DNA from: Bin87 sp965115825 | GTDB lineage: Bacteria > Chloroflexota > Dehalococcoidia > Lucifugimonadales > UBA3495 | Length of the DNA: 64,000 bases | Direction: 5' to 3' | Assembly: GCA_965115825.1 (NCBI GenBank) | Contig: OZ220464.1 | Coordinates: forward strand, 1,674,001 to 1,738,000 | Shown: one piece after another, positions 29,455 to 37,412 of the stretch | How positions within the stretch are numbered: position 1 is the stretch's first letter | Layout of the letters: each line of letters starts with the position of its first letter | The notes under the pieces: generated by a model | The model's database searches: none | What the model was told of the DNA's origin: nothing | The model's input: only the letters and a program-made list of their open reading frames with translations | Translations under genes and position numbers: made by a program

Positions 29455-30199
29455 TTGGCTCTTCCTTGCTTGGGGCGAACTCTTCGCGGTCAATCTTTCC
29501 CTCAAACATCCACCGACCGCCGCCGTGCAGCCCGGAAACCCAGTTGCGCTGGTCGGTAAGCAGATGCGGATAAGGGCGGTCGCTTTTGACGCCGGCAGCC
29601 GCTTCTTCCTGAGGCCATTGCATTCGTATGCCGTCCCCAACGGCGGCGCATCTGGGCAGGGGCGTGTTCAGCAGCGCCGCCAACGCCGTGTCGCCTTCGG
29701 CAAACCCGGCGAACATCGGCGCGGACGGCAGACACGGCTTGCGGCCGATGAACAGCGGACGTCGGGGCTCCTGGATGGCCGCCGCCAGCTCGTCCAGTAC
29801 CGGCGCATCATCCGCCGGTTCCAGTCGCAAGGCCACTGAGACCCGCATATCGGCGTAGTAATCGCGGTAGCGTAGCCAATTGGTGTATTGCCCCCCGCCC
29901 CGGCCTTCAGGCGCGCCTCGGGTGGTCCAACCCCGGTCGGTATTGGTAATGGCGGCTGACTGAAAATCCGTCATACGTACGCCGCCGGCCGGTTCGCGGT
30001 CAATCCGGGCGGCGAAGACCAAGCGATCCTGCAAGTCCTGGTGTCGCTCCCGTTCCACGCGCCGCCAACCCAGCGCATTGGCGAACAGGCCGGTCAGCAT
30101 AGACATGGCGGGGAAGGGACGGATGACGCCGTAGTTGTCGATGGTTTCGCCTCCGAAAGCCAGCAGGGGACTTTCCAGGTTCAGTATCAGATGCCGCAT
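29447..30199 (-). CDS. cas5e: Cascade subunit Cas5e (CasD)
   Basis: A 250-residue RAMP protein that caps the 5' handle of the crRNA in Cascade. It opens with the family's first strand MRHLILNLESPLLAFGG, followed by RPFPAMSMLTGLFANALGW, the conserved PSxS-like helix region, and has the Gly-rich GAPEGRGGGQYTNWLRYRDYYAD thumb and RRPLFIGRKPCLPSAP, which is strongly typical of Cas5e. It begins 5 bp after the cas7e stop and overlaps cas6e by 8 bp. A 34-nt stretch of this gene (plus-strand 29663-29696, encoding GDTALAALLNTP) is also present as a spacer in the array at 7251-7284, so the gene is a potential target of its own system. Confidence 0.96.
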   Translation of the reverse strand: MRHLILNLESPLLAFGGETIDNYGVIRPFPAMSMLTGLFANALGWRRVERERHQDLQDRLVFAARIDREPAGGVRMTDFQSAAITNTDRGWTTRGAPEGRGGGQYTNWLRYRDYYADMRVSVALRLEPADDAPVLDELAAAIQEPRRPLFIGRKPCLPSAPMFAGFAEGDTALAALLNTPLPRCAAVGDGIRMQWPQEEAAAGVKSDRPYPHLLTDQRNWVSGLHGGGRWMFEGKIDREEFAPSKEEPNE

Positions 30200-30204
30200 G
30201 GAGA

Positions 30205-31377
30205 CTACACCGCGCCGTTACGAACCGCATCCGCCGCCCATGTGGCCAGGTCGTCCAGGCACAGCCGTTCCGCGTTGGCGATGTCGCAGCCGGTCACCGA
30301 CATCACCCGCCGCGCTTCCTTGCCGCCGTAAGCGGCGTCCAGATTGGCAAGATGCTCTGACATTGCGGCGGCGGCATCCGCAACCTGGGCCCGAGACGGG
30401 TTGCGATAGGCGTTGGCCAGGCTGCGCGGCTGGCGGCTGCCCGCCTCAATCAGCATGAGGTCGGCGTAAGCATAAGGCGCGGTTGAACCCAGCTTTGCCC
30501 CCGGCGACACGGTGGCAATGAGATGGGCCAGATGCTCCGTTACCTTGGCGGCCAGCTCCCGGTCTGCGTCCTGCCAGTCTTCCGCCGGGCAGCCTTCCAA
30601 GTTGGACACCAATCCTGGCACGTCCGTCACTACGTACCCGTAGAACAGTCCTGCCGTCAGCTCCATGTCTCCGATGTGAGCGGCTCCAGCGTCCTCATCT
30701 TCCCGTTGCAGGTCGTCGACCACGGAGAAGTAGTCGCTTTCACTTTCTTCCCGATGTACGGTGAAGGCGTGGGCGACGTGGATGGCGGCATCGATATTGG
30801 CGCCGGGGTCGGAAGTGACCATGCGCCCGAACAGCGCGCCCTCCAGTCCGGCCGGCAGTTTCGCCCCATCCAGCAGAGACTTGAAGTTGCGGCCTTCGCC
30901 GCGCCGGGCGTTGAACAATTCGGTGGCCGCCTTGCCGGCGGCGTCGGCATCTGAGGGATGCTCGGCGCAGATGGCCGCGGCGCGGTCCCGCAGATGCTCC
31001 GCTTCCGGGAGGCCCAGCAGCAGCGGCTGGCGCCCGCTTTCAGTCGTACCGCTATTTCCATACACGCCGATGTTGAAAGCGTTTTCAACTGCTCGCAGCA
31101 CTTCTTCGCCGGCGTTGCCGGCAGCGCGTAGAGGCTCCATCACCTCGCGCTCCACGATGTTCCGCGACCGCAGCGCCTTTGTCGCTCCGGCGATGTTGTG
31201 GATGGCGAATTCATCCCGGGCCGTTCGCCAGTGCCGTTTCAGACACTGCGACGAGATGCGGGTACGCACTGCGCCTCCGAAGGGCATTCGCTTAGCCAAG
31301 CCGGAATCATCCCGGTTCAGCAAAGCCGCCGGGTACGAATGCAATGTGTGTATCTGCAAAAATCTGGGGGTTGTCAT
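30205..31377 (-). CDS. cas7e: Cascade backbone subunit Cas7e (Cse4/CasC)
   Basis: A 390-residue RAMP protein; six copies form the filament that holds the spacer part of the crRNA. The start at ATG 31377 (MTTPRFLQIHTLHSYPAALLN) follows AGGGAG and lies 16 bp after cse2. A longer in-frame ORF to 31494 overlaps cse2 and is rejected. Signature regions are LNRDDSGLAKRMPFGG, RTRISSQCLKRHWR, the FSVVDDLQREDEDAGAAHIGDMEL thumb region and FYGYVVTDVP. Length is in the normal range for the family. Confidence 0.96.
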   Translation of the reverse strand: MTTPRFLQIHTLHSYPAALLNRDDSGLAKRMPFGGAVRTRISSQCLKRHWRTARDEFAIHNIAGATKALRSRNIVEREVMEPLRAAGNAGEEVLRAVENAFNIGVYGNSGTTESGRQPLLLGLPEAEHLRDRAAAICAEHPSDADAAGKAATELFNARRGEGRNFKSLLDGAKLPAGLEGALFGRMVTSDPGANIDAAIHVAHAFTVHREESESDYFSVVDDLQREDEDAGAAHIGDMELTAGLFYGYVVTDVPGLVSNLEGCPAEDWQDADRELAAKVTEHLAHLIATVSPGAKLGSTAPYAYADLMLIEAGSRQPRSLANAYRNPSRAQVADAAAAMSEHLANLDAAYGGKEARRVMSVTGCDIANAERLCLDDLATWAADAVRNGAV

Positions 31378-31393
31378 TAGGCTGCTCCCTGTC

Positions 31394-32023
31394 TTAGTCA
31401 TTCGACTGCTGTTCACTCTGTTGTTTGCTGCGCCGAGCCGCGCGGTAGTAATCGCGGGCGATGCGACGCCGCCCTGCTTCGGCCCGTTCGTCATCGTATC
31501 CTTCGTTCAGGATGTACGCCGCCATCTCGCCCCAGTCGAAAGATACGTCCGCGGCGGCCATCATACGGAACATCCGCGCCAGCAGAACGCGAAGCATATC
31601 GCCCCGAGCAGTCAGGAGGCGGTTCAGCCGGCTCTCGCTGTAGTATCCAGCCTCTCCCCTGTTGGAGCTGTCGCCCAGGTACAGCGCCCGGCCCACCGAC
31701 ATACTCCCGCTATGCGCTGAACGGCCGGCTATGCCATTGCCGCCGGCGGTGCGCGTCATGAGCGCCATGCCGTGCAGAATCAGCCCCCACTTGCGCTCGA
31801 TGTCAGGGTTGCCCAGCAATTCCTCGCCGGCCATCAGCCGCCAGAAAGATGCCGTGTCCGGTTCATCGGGATCCATGCGCCGCAGGCCGGCCAGTCCACC
31901 ACGGTCGCGGTCAGGCATGGCTGCCAACTCGCGGGCGAGACGAAATGCAATGTCGCCCCATGAGCGGCCGGTTGATTCCGCTGCCGGCGCGGATGTGGTT
32001 TCAGTGGTTTCGGAGGTGGTCAT
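31394..32023 (-). CDS. cse2: Cascade small subunit Cse2 (CasB, Cas11e)
   Basis: A 209-residue helical protein, present as a dimer along the belly of Cascade, where it stabilises the R-loop. It starts at ATG 32023 and overlaps the cse1 stop by three bases (TCAT on the plus strand), the usual coupling. Recognisable segments are FRLARELAAMPDRDRGGLAGLRRMDPDEP, ASFWRLMAGEEL and the C-terminal FDWGEMAAYILN followed by an Arg-rich helix (RRRIARDYYRAARRS). The N-terminal 20 residues are Thr/Ser/Glu rich and probably disordered. Sequence conservation in this family is low, but order and pattern make the call firm. Confidence 0.93.
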   Translation of the reverse strand: MTTSETTETTSAPAAESTGRSWGDIAFRLARELAAMPDRDRGGLAGLRRMDPDEPDTASFWRLMAGEELLGNPDIERKWGLILHGMALMTRTAGGNGIAGRSAHSGSMSVGRALYLGDSSNRGEAGYYSESRLNRLLTARGDMLRVLLARMFRMMAAADVSFDWGEMAAYILNEGYDDERAEAGRRRIARDYYRAARRSKQQSEQQSND

Positions 32024-33585
32024 AGGTTACCCTCCTGGTTATCAGCGAACAGGAACGGCAGGCCGCTACTTCCGCGCAGCCGGCCTTCAAAAAGCCCGCT
32101 TGCATTCTCGCGGGCGCGGTAACGGTGGATAGCCGGGCAGGGCAGCGAATCCGTCGCTTCGGACAGAATGCTGCGGGCGTGGTCAACTATGCCGTCTTTA
32201 CCGTTCATCAGCCATGTTTTGCGGACGCGCTCACGCTCAATACGGTCGTCGTGTTCGAATTCGTCCTGCAAGGCGTCAAAAAAGTCGGCATCAACAATTA
32301 CGTCCAATTTGTTCGCCCATGGATTTGCCAGAGAACGCTGCTCGGCGTTTGCGTCACCGGCCTCACCCCGTGCGATGAACGTGGCGACAGCATGGCGCAG
32401 AATTCTCTGGACAATGCCGACTTGGTTAATCCGTTCCTGCGCGATTGTCCCCAAATCCTCTGCGCTGTCGCTGCCGTTGCGGCGCAGCATAGCGGTCTTG
32501 GCTTTACTCCGTATTGGAACTCTCCGCTCGTAGTAGCCTTCCGTTTTACCCTGCCCTCGCACCATCCCGCGCGCTACCAGTTGCATGGTTTCGCCTGAAC
32601 GCAGCTCATCTGGCGTAGGCTTAAGCAGGTCGGGCAGCTGCCAATCGAACAAATACTCGTTGACGCGCTTATAAGTGAAACCACCATTCGCCAAAGTGAG
32701 CGGCAGCCCATCCCGATTTGGATTGAATGGCGTCCACGGGTCGCCGGTGCGCCCTTTGAGTTCTTTGCCCTCAATCCGCGCTGCTTTGGAACTAGCTTTG
32801 ATTCCGTGCAGCTGACCGTTCTCGCCGCTACGCAGTCGGACGCGCCGGCAAACCTCAATGTAGTACGGGGCCAGATCGTTTAACAACAGCCCTTCGAGTC
32901 TGGCGCCATCCCACGGCAGTACCCACAACAAGTTATGCTTCTCTCTGCCGGCCGGATAAATCGTCAGCAGAGCCGAAATGTCCCGACGGACATGGGCGCC
33001 GATTCCACCTGGCGGCGCCAAACTGAACGCCGGACGGCTGCCCAACCCGCCGTTCATCCGGGATATGCCGTGGTTGCCAGCACCACCATATCCTTCCATG
33101 GTTTGCAGAGTGACTAACGCAAAGAGCCAGTCGTCAATGCTGCCTTGCGACGCTACTGACGATTTCAGGTCATGGCACTTGGACGTAACCAGCATATCCA
33201 GCTCATCCGCAGTCACTAGGGTGTTCTTATATTCTGTCTCCTTGCCCGGGGAGGTTGCCGGCGGCTGCATAAACGCTGGCCGTGTGATGTCTTCCACTAC
33301 CATGTGCCACGGCTCGTCGTCGGGCCAGTCCGGCGTTAGCCCTCTTATCAGCTCGGCCCATTCCGCAGCGTCTGCCGGAGGGGATTCCGTGCCGGCTTTT
33401 TGCATAGCCATGGCGCCAAGCTGTACCAGGAAAGCGTGCCAAGCGTGCCGCTGGTGCGGACGCAAAGCGGGAAATGTCTCTACTGCGTCCGCTATCAGCG
33501 CCGCGTACACCTCTGGAAGAGTCGATAAGCGCGTCTCGCTAGCCGTGGCAACCCTGATTAGGGGTTCTGTTAGAATGTTGAGCAT
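32020..33585 (-). CDS. cse1: Cascade large subunit Cse1 (CasA, Cas8e)
   Basis: A 521-residue large subunit that reads the PAM and recruits Cas3. The ATG at 33585 (MLNILTEPLIRV) follows AGGAG; an in-frame start 75 bp further up has no such support. The N-terminal NILTEPLIRV, the HAWHAFLVQLGAMAM segment, the PAFMQPP motif (family P-F-x-Q), the ELDMLVTSKCHDLK region, and LVTLQTMEGYGGAGNHGISRMNGGLGSR agree with the Actinobacteria/Chloroflexota-type Cse1 rather than the E. coli type. The C-terminal four-helix bundle is at about 400-500. Because PAM reading resides here, a divergent Cse1 could have a somewhat different PAM from AAG. The gene is first in the Cascade unit and is preceded by its own candidate promoter. 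Confidence 0.95.
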   Translation of the reverse strand: MLNILTEPLIRVATASETRLSTLPEVYAALIADAVETFPALRPHQRHAWHAFLVQLGAMAMQKAGTESPPADAAEWAELIRGLTPDWPDDEPWHMVVEDITRPAFMQPPATSPGKETEYKNTLVTADELDMLVTSKCHDLKSSVASQGSIDDWLFALVTLQTMEGYGGAGNHGISRMNGGLGSRPAFSLAPPGGIGAHVRRDISALLTIYPAGREKHNLLWVLPWDGARLEGLLLNDLAPYYIEVCRRVRLRSGENGQLHGIKASSKAARIEGKELKGRTGDPWTPFNPNRDGLPLTLANGGFTYKRVNEYLFDWQLPDLLKPTPDELRSGETMQLVARGMVRGQGKTEGYYERRVPIRSKAKTAMLRRNGSDSAEDLGTIAQERINQVGIVQRILRHAVATFIARGEAGDANAEQRSLANPWANKLDVIVDADFFDALQDEFEHDDRIERERVRKTWLMNGKDGIVDHARSILSEATDSLPCPAIHRYRARENASGLFEGRLRGSSGLPFLFADNQEGNL

Positions 33586-33631
33586 TGTCAAGGGCTCCTT
33601 TTGGGATCCCGCATTTGGCGCACTTGGGTTC

Positions 33632-33660
33632 TGTGTAACATCAGATGCCAGCGCTGTCAA
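33632..33660 (-). promoter_or_regulatory. Candidate Cascade promoter between cas3 and cse1
   Basis: In the 95-bp gap between cas3 and cse1 the minus strand has a perfect -35 TTGACA (33660-33655), a 17-bp spacer, and TACACA (33637-33632), a weak -10. It would start transcripts about 40 nt before the cse1 ATG. E. coli places its casA promoter in the same position. The -35 is strong and the -10 poor, so an activator may be needed. Confidence 0.45.
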
Positions 33661-33680
33661 CTCTTGCGCCGGGGCGGTAA

Positions 33681-36344
33681 TTACAGCGCGCGCAACCCTC
33701 GCCGGTCGTAGCGAAACTGCCGTTTGCCCACGCTAAACTCGAACCCTCCGTCGTCGGTTGCACTTGGTTCTACCGCATCCGGCGTTTCTGTGCCGGCCAG
33801 CCATCGCGTAGTTAACGCCAGCCGGTCTATCGTGCGCGTTGGGTCGAAGGGGCTATCCGGCGCGGGGCTGAGGGCTATTTCCACCCGGTCGTCGCCCAGC
33901 CGGGTGCGTATCCGCTCCTCGTCGCTGGGAAAGCAGACTTCCTGGTTGTCGGTAAAGAAGGATTTGTTCCGCTGCGCTACGTGGCCCCGCGCCGCCTGTA
34001 CGTCGGCGATGAGGGCGCCCGCCGTGCTGATGGCGTGCTCCTGCCAAGCGTCGCCCAGCTGGGCGGTGATTTGCGCGAGGGTTTCCGGGTGCATGGCCCG
34101 CTCTACCAATTCCCGGTTCATCTCGGGTATCCGCCATTGGGGATGTTCTTTAATCAGCCGCCGCGTAGCCTCCAGGATGTGCAGGTTCCGGTACACTCCG
34201 CCGTAGGGGCCCAGGCCGTTGGCGTTCTGGCCGCCCCCTCTCGCCAGCAGCGGCGAAAGGTCGTCCCCCGGCGTCAGCACGATGCAGGTCGGCTTGTCGT
34301 AGCCCGATGGCCGGTAGTCGTCGTTCTCCCGGCGCCGGTGCAACCGGCCAATGCGTTGCAGCAGCACGTCGGCCGGGCACAGGTCGGTAATCAGCAGGTC
34401 GGCGTCGATGTCCAGAGACTGCTCCAGCGTCTGGGTACCCACTACCGCGAGGCCGCCGGAGCTGCGCCCCGCCTTGCCTAGACGCAGTTCTATTTCCGCG
34501 TCCATCGGCTCCCGGTCTTCGGCGGCAAACCTCCCGTGATGCAGCGTATGAAAGCCGTTGACGGAGAACAGCAGCCCGGCGTCTCCGGGGCCGGCCCGTT
34601 CTTCTATTGTCTGCTGCGTGCGGATGGCATAACCGACTGTGTTCCGAACCACCAGCACTTTCGCTCCGGCCCGCGCCGCCGCCAGCGCCAGCGCCGCCAC
34701 CGCGTCGTACTCCCGCATCTCCGGCGCCGCCCGAATGCTCACGTTCTTGCTGCGGTTATTTTCTCCGGCGCCGACCATACCCAGCTCCGAGGTTACCGCC
34801 GGATAAGGCGCATCTATCGCCTCGGCCAAGGGAGGCACATCGTCTGCGCTGCCTCCGCTGCTGCGCCTCCAACGACACCTAGCCGTCGCCCCCAGCGTCG
34901 CGGACATCAGGAGGGCGTACCCGCCGGCGCCGATGTGCGCTTCCAGCACGGCGGCAAGAACCTCACTCATGTAGGCGTCCGAGGCGTGAACTTCGTCCAC
35001 TACCAGCAGGTTGCGCGACAGGCCGGCTGCCCTGAGGTGGGCGTTCTTGACCTTTAGCGCCCCCAGCATCGCCTGATCCACCGTGCCTACGGCAATTTGA
35101 GCTGTGAGAAAGCGCTTGGGGCTTTCAGCGGCCCACCGCCGCCCGTCGCTGGCGTGGTCATCCCACCACACTTCGTAGTTATGCAGACGCTGTCCCGAGG
35201 ACTCGCCGGCCCGCAGATACCCCGGCACCGCCAGAACCGGCTCCGGCCCCGCGCCGTCCTGGAACAGACGCCCGGCGAATTCTCGCACCCGGTCGAAAAT
35301 CTGCTTTGCGGCGGCCCGGGTCGGCAGCGCGAAGTACATGCCATCCACCAGCCCCGCCTCGTACATTCGCGCAAACCGCCACAGCGCGGCCTCCGTTTTG
35401 CCGGAGCCGGTCTCCGATTCTATAATGACCAGGCGGTCGTCGAGCGGCGTGGAGCTGGCTTTAAGTTGGATGGAGTTGGCCTGCCCGATATGCGGGAACA
35501 GTCCGGTTATGTCCGGCGCGCCGGGGCGCGCAATGCGCTGCCGCTGGCCGGCGAGGTCCAGGCCGACGGCGCGAATGGCAGCGCGAGCTTGCTGGCGGGC
35601 AGTACATATGTAATCGTCCTGAGGATCTCCAACGTACTTAAACCAGACCTCGTTGGAGCCGATCCAATCCGCCAGGTTGCATAGTCCCAGAAACTGATGC
35701 TGGAAGGCAGGAGCCGACGGCAGCGGCGGGCCGTTATCCGCAAACGCTGCGGGAAACCACCGGCGTATCAACCGTCCGATACGGGTCACGCACTCCTGTG
35801 GGTTCAGTTCCCCAAATCGCCTCCATAGCTGTGGGTGTTTGGCCCGCCGGCCCTCAAGCTGCAAGGGTCGCCCGTGATGCGACAGGGACGCCACCAGCAG
35901 CCCGCAGACTGCTTCTCCTCCGCAGTCGTCCCAAGTCAGAAGGTCGTCCTGCCATTTCAGGGCGTCAAAGAACCAGTCGGCGGTTTCACCGTCGTTATCT
36001 TGCAACACGGGCGTCAAGTCCAGAGTGTGGCCGGCGCGTTCAGGCCGGCGTTCGCCCGGCGGGAAGTCTTCATTGCGCCAGATTTGCGTCTGGAACCCAA
36101 CGTTCACCTTGCCGATGTCGTGCAGGGCTGCGAAAACGCACAGACGCGCCACAGTAGTGGCGCCAATATCGTCCTGCCCGGCGGTATGCGCCAGCCGCCG
36201 CCGTATAATCGGCTGTTCCAACAGCGCTTCGAGACACGCTCCAACATCCGCCAGGTGGTGCTCTAGCAGGTGGATGCGACTGGGGTCGCTCCGGTCGGAT
36301 TTTCCCCAAAATCGGTACGTGTATGGTTTTGGCGTTTCCCGCAT
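33681..36344 (-). CDS. cas3: CRISPR-associated nuclease-helicase Cas3
   Basis: An 887-residue Cas3 that degrades DNA marked by Cascade. The ATG at 36344 (MRETPKPYTYRFWGKSD) follows GGAG at 7 nt. The N-terminal HD nuclease domain has HH at 29-30 and ALHDIGKVN with His75-Asp76. The SF2 helicase has Walker A ETGSGKT (311-317), DEVH box (450-453), MSATLGAT as motif III, and TQTLEQSLDIDADLLITD plus LLQRIGRLHRR as motifs V and VI. All nuclease and helicase residues that can be checked are intact, so interference should be functional. It is the first gene of the locus, separated from cse1 by 95 bp, and has a candidate operator upstream. Confidence 0.97.
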   Translation of the reverse strand: MRETPKPYTYRFWGKSDRSDPSRIHLLEHHLADVGACLEALLEQPIIRRRLAHTAGQDDIGATTVARLCVFAALHDIGKVNVGFQTQIWRNEDFPPGERRPERAGHTLDLTPVLQDNDGETADWFFDALKWQDDLLTWDDCGGEAVCGLLVASLSHHGRPLQLEGRRAKHPQLWRRFGELNPQECVTRIGRLIRRWFPAAFADNGPPLPSAPAFQHQFLGLCNLADWIGSNEVWFKYVGDPQDDYICTARQQARAAIRAVGLDLAGQRQRIARPGAPDITGLFPHIGQANSIQLKASSTPLDDRLVIIESETGSGKTEAALWRFARMYEAGLVDGMYFALPTRAAAKQIFDRVREFAGRLFQDGAGPEPVLAVPGYLRAGESSGQRLHNYEVWWDDHASDGRRWAAESPKRFLTAQIAVGTVDQAMLGALKVKNAHLRAAGLSRNLLVVDEVHASDAYMSEVLAAVLEAHIGAGGYALLMSATLGATARCRWRRSSGGSADDVPPLAEAIDAPYPAVTSELGMVGAGENNRSKNVSIRAAPEMREYDAVAALALAAARAGAKVLVVRNTVGYAIRTQQTIEERAGPGDAGLLFSVNGFHTLHHGRFAAEDREPMDAEIELRLGKAGRSSGGLAVVGTQTLEQSLDIDADLLITDLCPADVLLQRIGRLHRRRENDDYRPSGYDKPTCIVLTPGDDLSPLLARGGGQNANGLGPYGGVYRNLHILEATRRLIKEHPQWRIPEMNRELVERAMHPETLAQITAQLGDAWQEHAISTAGALIADVQAARGHVAQRNKSFFTDNQEVCFPSDEERIRTRLGDDRVEIALSPAPDSPFDPTRTIDRLALTTRWLAGTETPDAVEPSATDDGGFEFSVGKRQFRYDRRGLRAL

Positions 36345-36396
36345 CGTATCTCCGGCAATCTTACCTTGTTTTTCTGCCCTCAACCTGCCGGCTCCA

Positions 36397-36423
36397 GATA
36401 TTATCAGACACGATGCAATCGTG
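36397..36423 (-). promoter_or_regulatory. Candidate cas3 promoter with perfect inverted repeat operator
   Basis: A perfect inverted repeat CACGAT-GCA-ATCGTG (36409-36423) lies about 65 bp upstream of the cas3 ATG and directly abuts TGATAATATC on the minus strand (36406-36397), a -10-like sequence. A dimeric repressor bound at the palindrome would cover the -35 to -10 region. No regulator gene is adjacent. This is a sequence-only inference. Confidence 0.4.
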
Positions 36424-37323
36424 CTGGCTAGCGGGGCAGCTACGTATCCGCGGCGTGCCTGGCAAGTGGGGCCGGTTTTCTCGCTGGCCGGGAATGATGG
36501 GGGAGGTTGGGGATGAAGGCGGGCGAAAACGTGGGAGGTGGAGGGCGGCTGAGACGGGAGGGTTGGTTCACGGTTGTTTCTCCTTTGGTTGGTCGGTTAG
36601 GTTTTGGTGGTTGGTTAGTTGGTTGGGTTCCTGGGGTTCAGGATGTCGGCGCTACGGCCTGAGAGCGTGGCTTGCTATTTACGTCCTAGTCTTGCGCGTG
36701 CTAACGGCTGCTTGCGCAGTACCCGTCCTCGCGCAGCGGTGGTGACTCCCGCCGTGCTGAGTGCGCCAGCCGGGTAATGTGACCGACCTCCGGCGCACCA
36801 CAGTGGTGCAATGGATCCGACGTGCCGCAATGTACTAGTTGCGGCGGTTTAGACCGTGTTATCCTGAACCCCGTTGAACTCCTGTTTTTAGCCTCCTAGT
36901 TAGGTTGTGATGTCGGGCGGTGTCCTAGCCGGTGCACCAGCGGGGACGGCAGCGGCCTTGGGGAGTAGCGCTTTGCTCCTTGGGGCGCGCCGGGCGCCTG
37001 ACAATGGATATTATAGCACGATGGTACGGTTTTGCAAACGGCGGATGTCATCATTTTGTCAGGATCGGGATTTTGGGATTTTCAGGATTGAGGGATTACG
37101 GCCGCGGTTCGTGAGATTGGGAGATGGTGTTCCGCCTTTCGCCAGAAAGCCGGTGCCGGGGGTGGGCGGCCGTTGTCTAAACTGTGGTTTGGGTGATTGG
37201 AGTTGTGGGCTGACTGTGGATTTTCGGCTAGGGGTAGCGTGTGGTAGGGGCAAGGCGTCGTTATGTGGCAGTGGGGTTACAATGATTGGGGGATCAGCAG
37301 CAACCGGACAAATGCCGGGATCC
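36424..37323. other. Gene-poor gap upstream of cas3
   Basis: About 900 bp in which I find no credible gene. It holds a simple-sequence stretch rich in GGTTGGTTAG-like units near 36560-36635, ORFs with low-complexity translations, and a dispersed GGATTTT repeat at 37058-37097. The ORF 36907-37362 has no family likeness and no good start signal. The gap separates the cas locus from an MFS gene on the same strand. Confidence 0.6.
37058..37097. repeat. Dispersed GGATTTT repeat, copy 2
   Basis: GTCAGGATCGGGATTTTGGG and the following TTTTCAGGATTGAGG repeat the opening of the tandem units at 3769-4812. Downstream there is also a related short stretch (CCGCCTTTCGCCAGAAAG). It is intergenic, in the same orientation as the other copies. 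Confidence 0.75.
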
Positions 37324-37412
37324 AGGCTATCCCCGCGTGAGCGCGACGCCGGGTGGCCATGACTTGGGTTCCGCCTAGATGTGCAGGCTATCCCCGCGTG
37401 GGCGCGCGGTTG
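37324..37412 (-). CRISPR. Two degenerate CRISPR-like repeats 61 nt apart
   Basis: The core CTATCCCCGCGTG occurs at 37327-37339 and 37388-37400, in the same orientation as in the main array and separated by exactly one CRISPR period. The implied 33-nt spacer is 37352-37384. Beyond the core the repeats diverge (GGGGGAACC is lost), with about 19-20 of 28 positions matching. The second copy overlaps the stop codon end of the MFS gene. This may be a relic of an older array on the other side of the cas genes; a REP-like palindrome is the alternative. Confidence 0.5.

Noticed and set aside
36760..36850. Short HTH-like translation (TDLRRTTVVQWIRRAA) suggesting a transposase relic
   Set aside because: It is very short, interrupted by stops, and has no inverted repeats around it.
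36907..37362. A 151-codon ORF in the gap upstream of cas3
   Set aside because: It includes the dispersed repeat, has no ribosome site and no recognisable domain.
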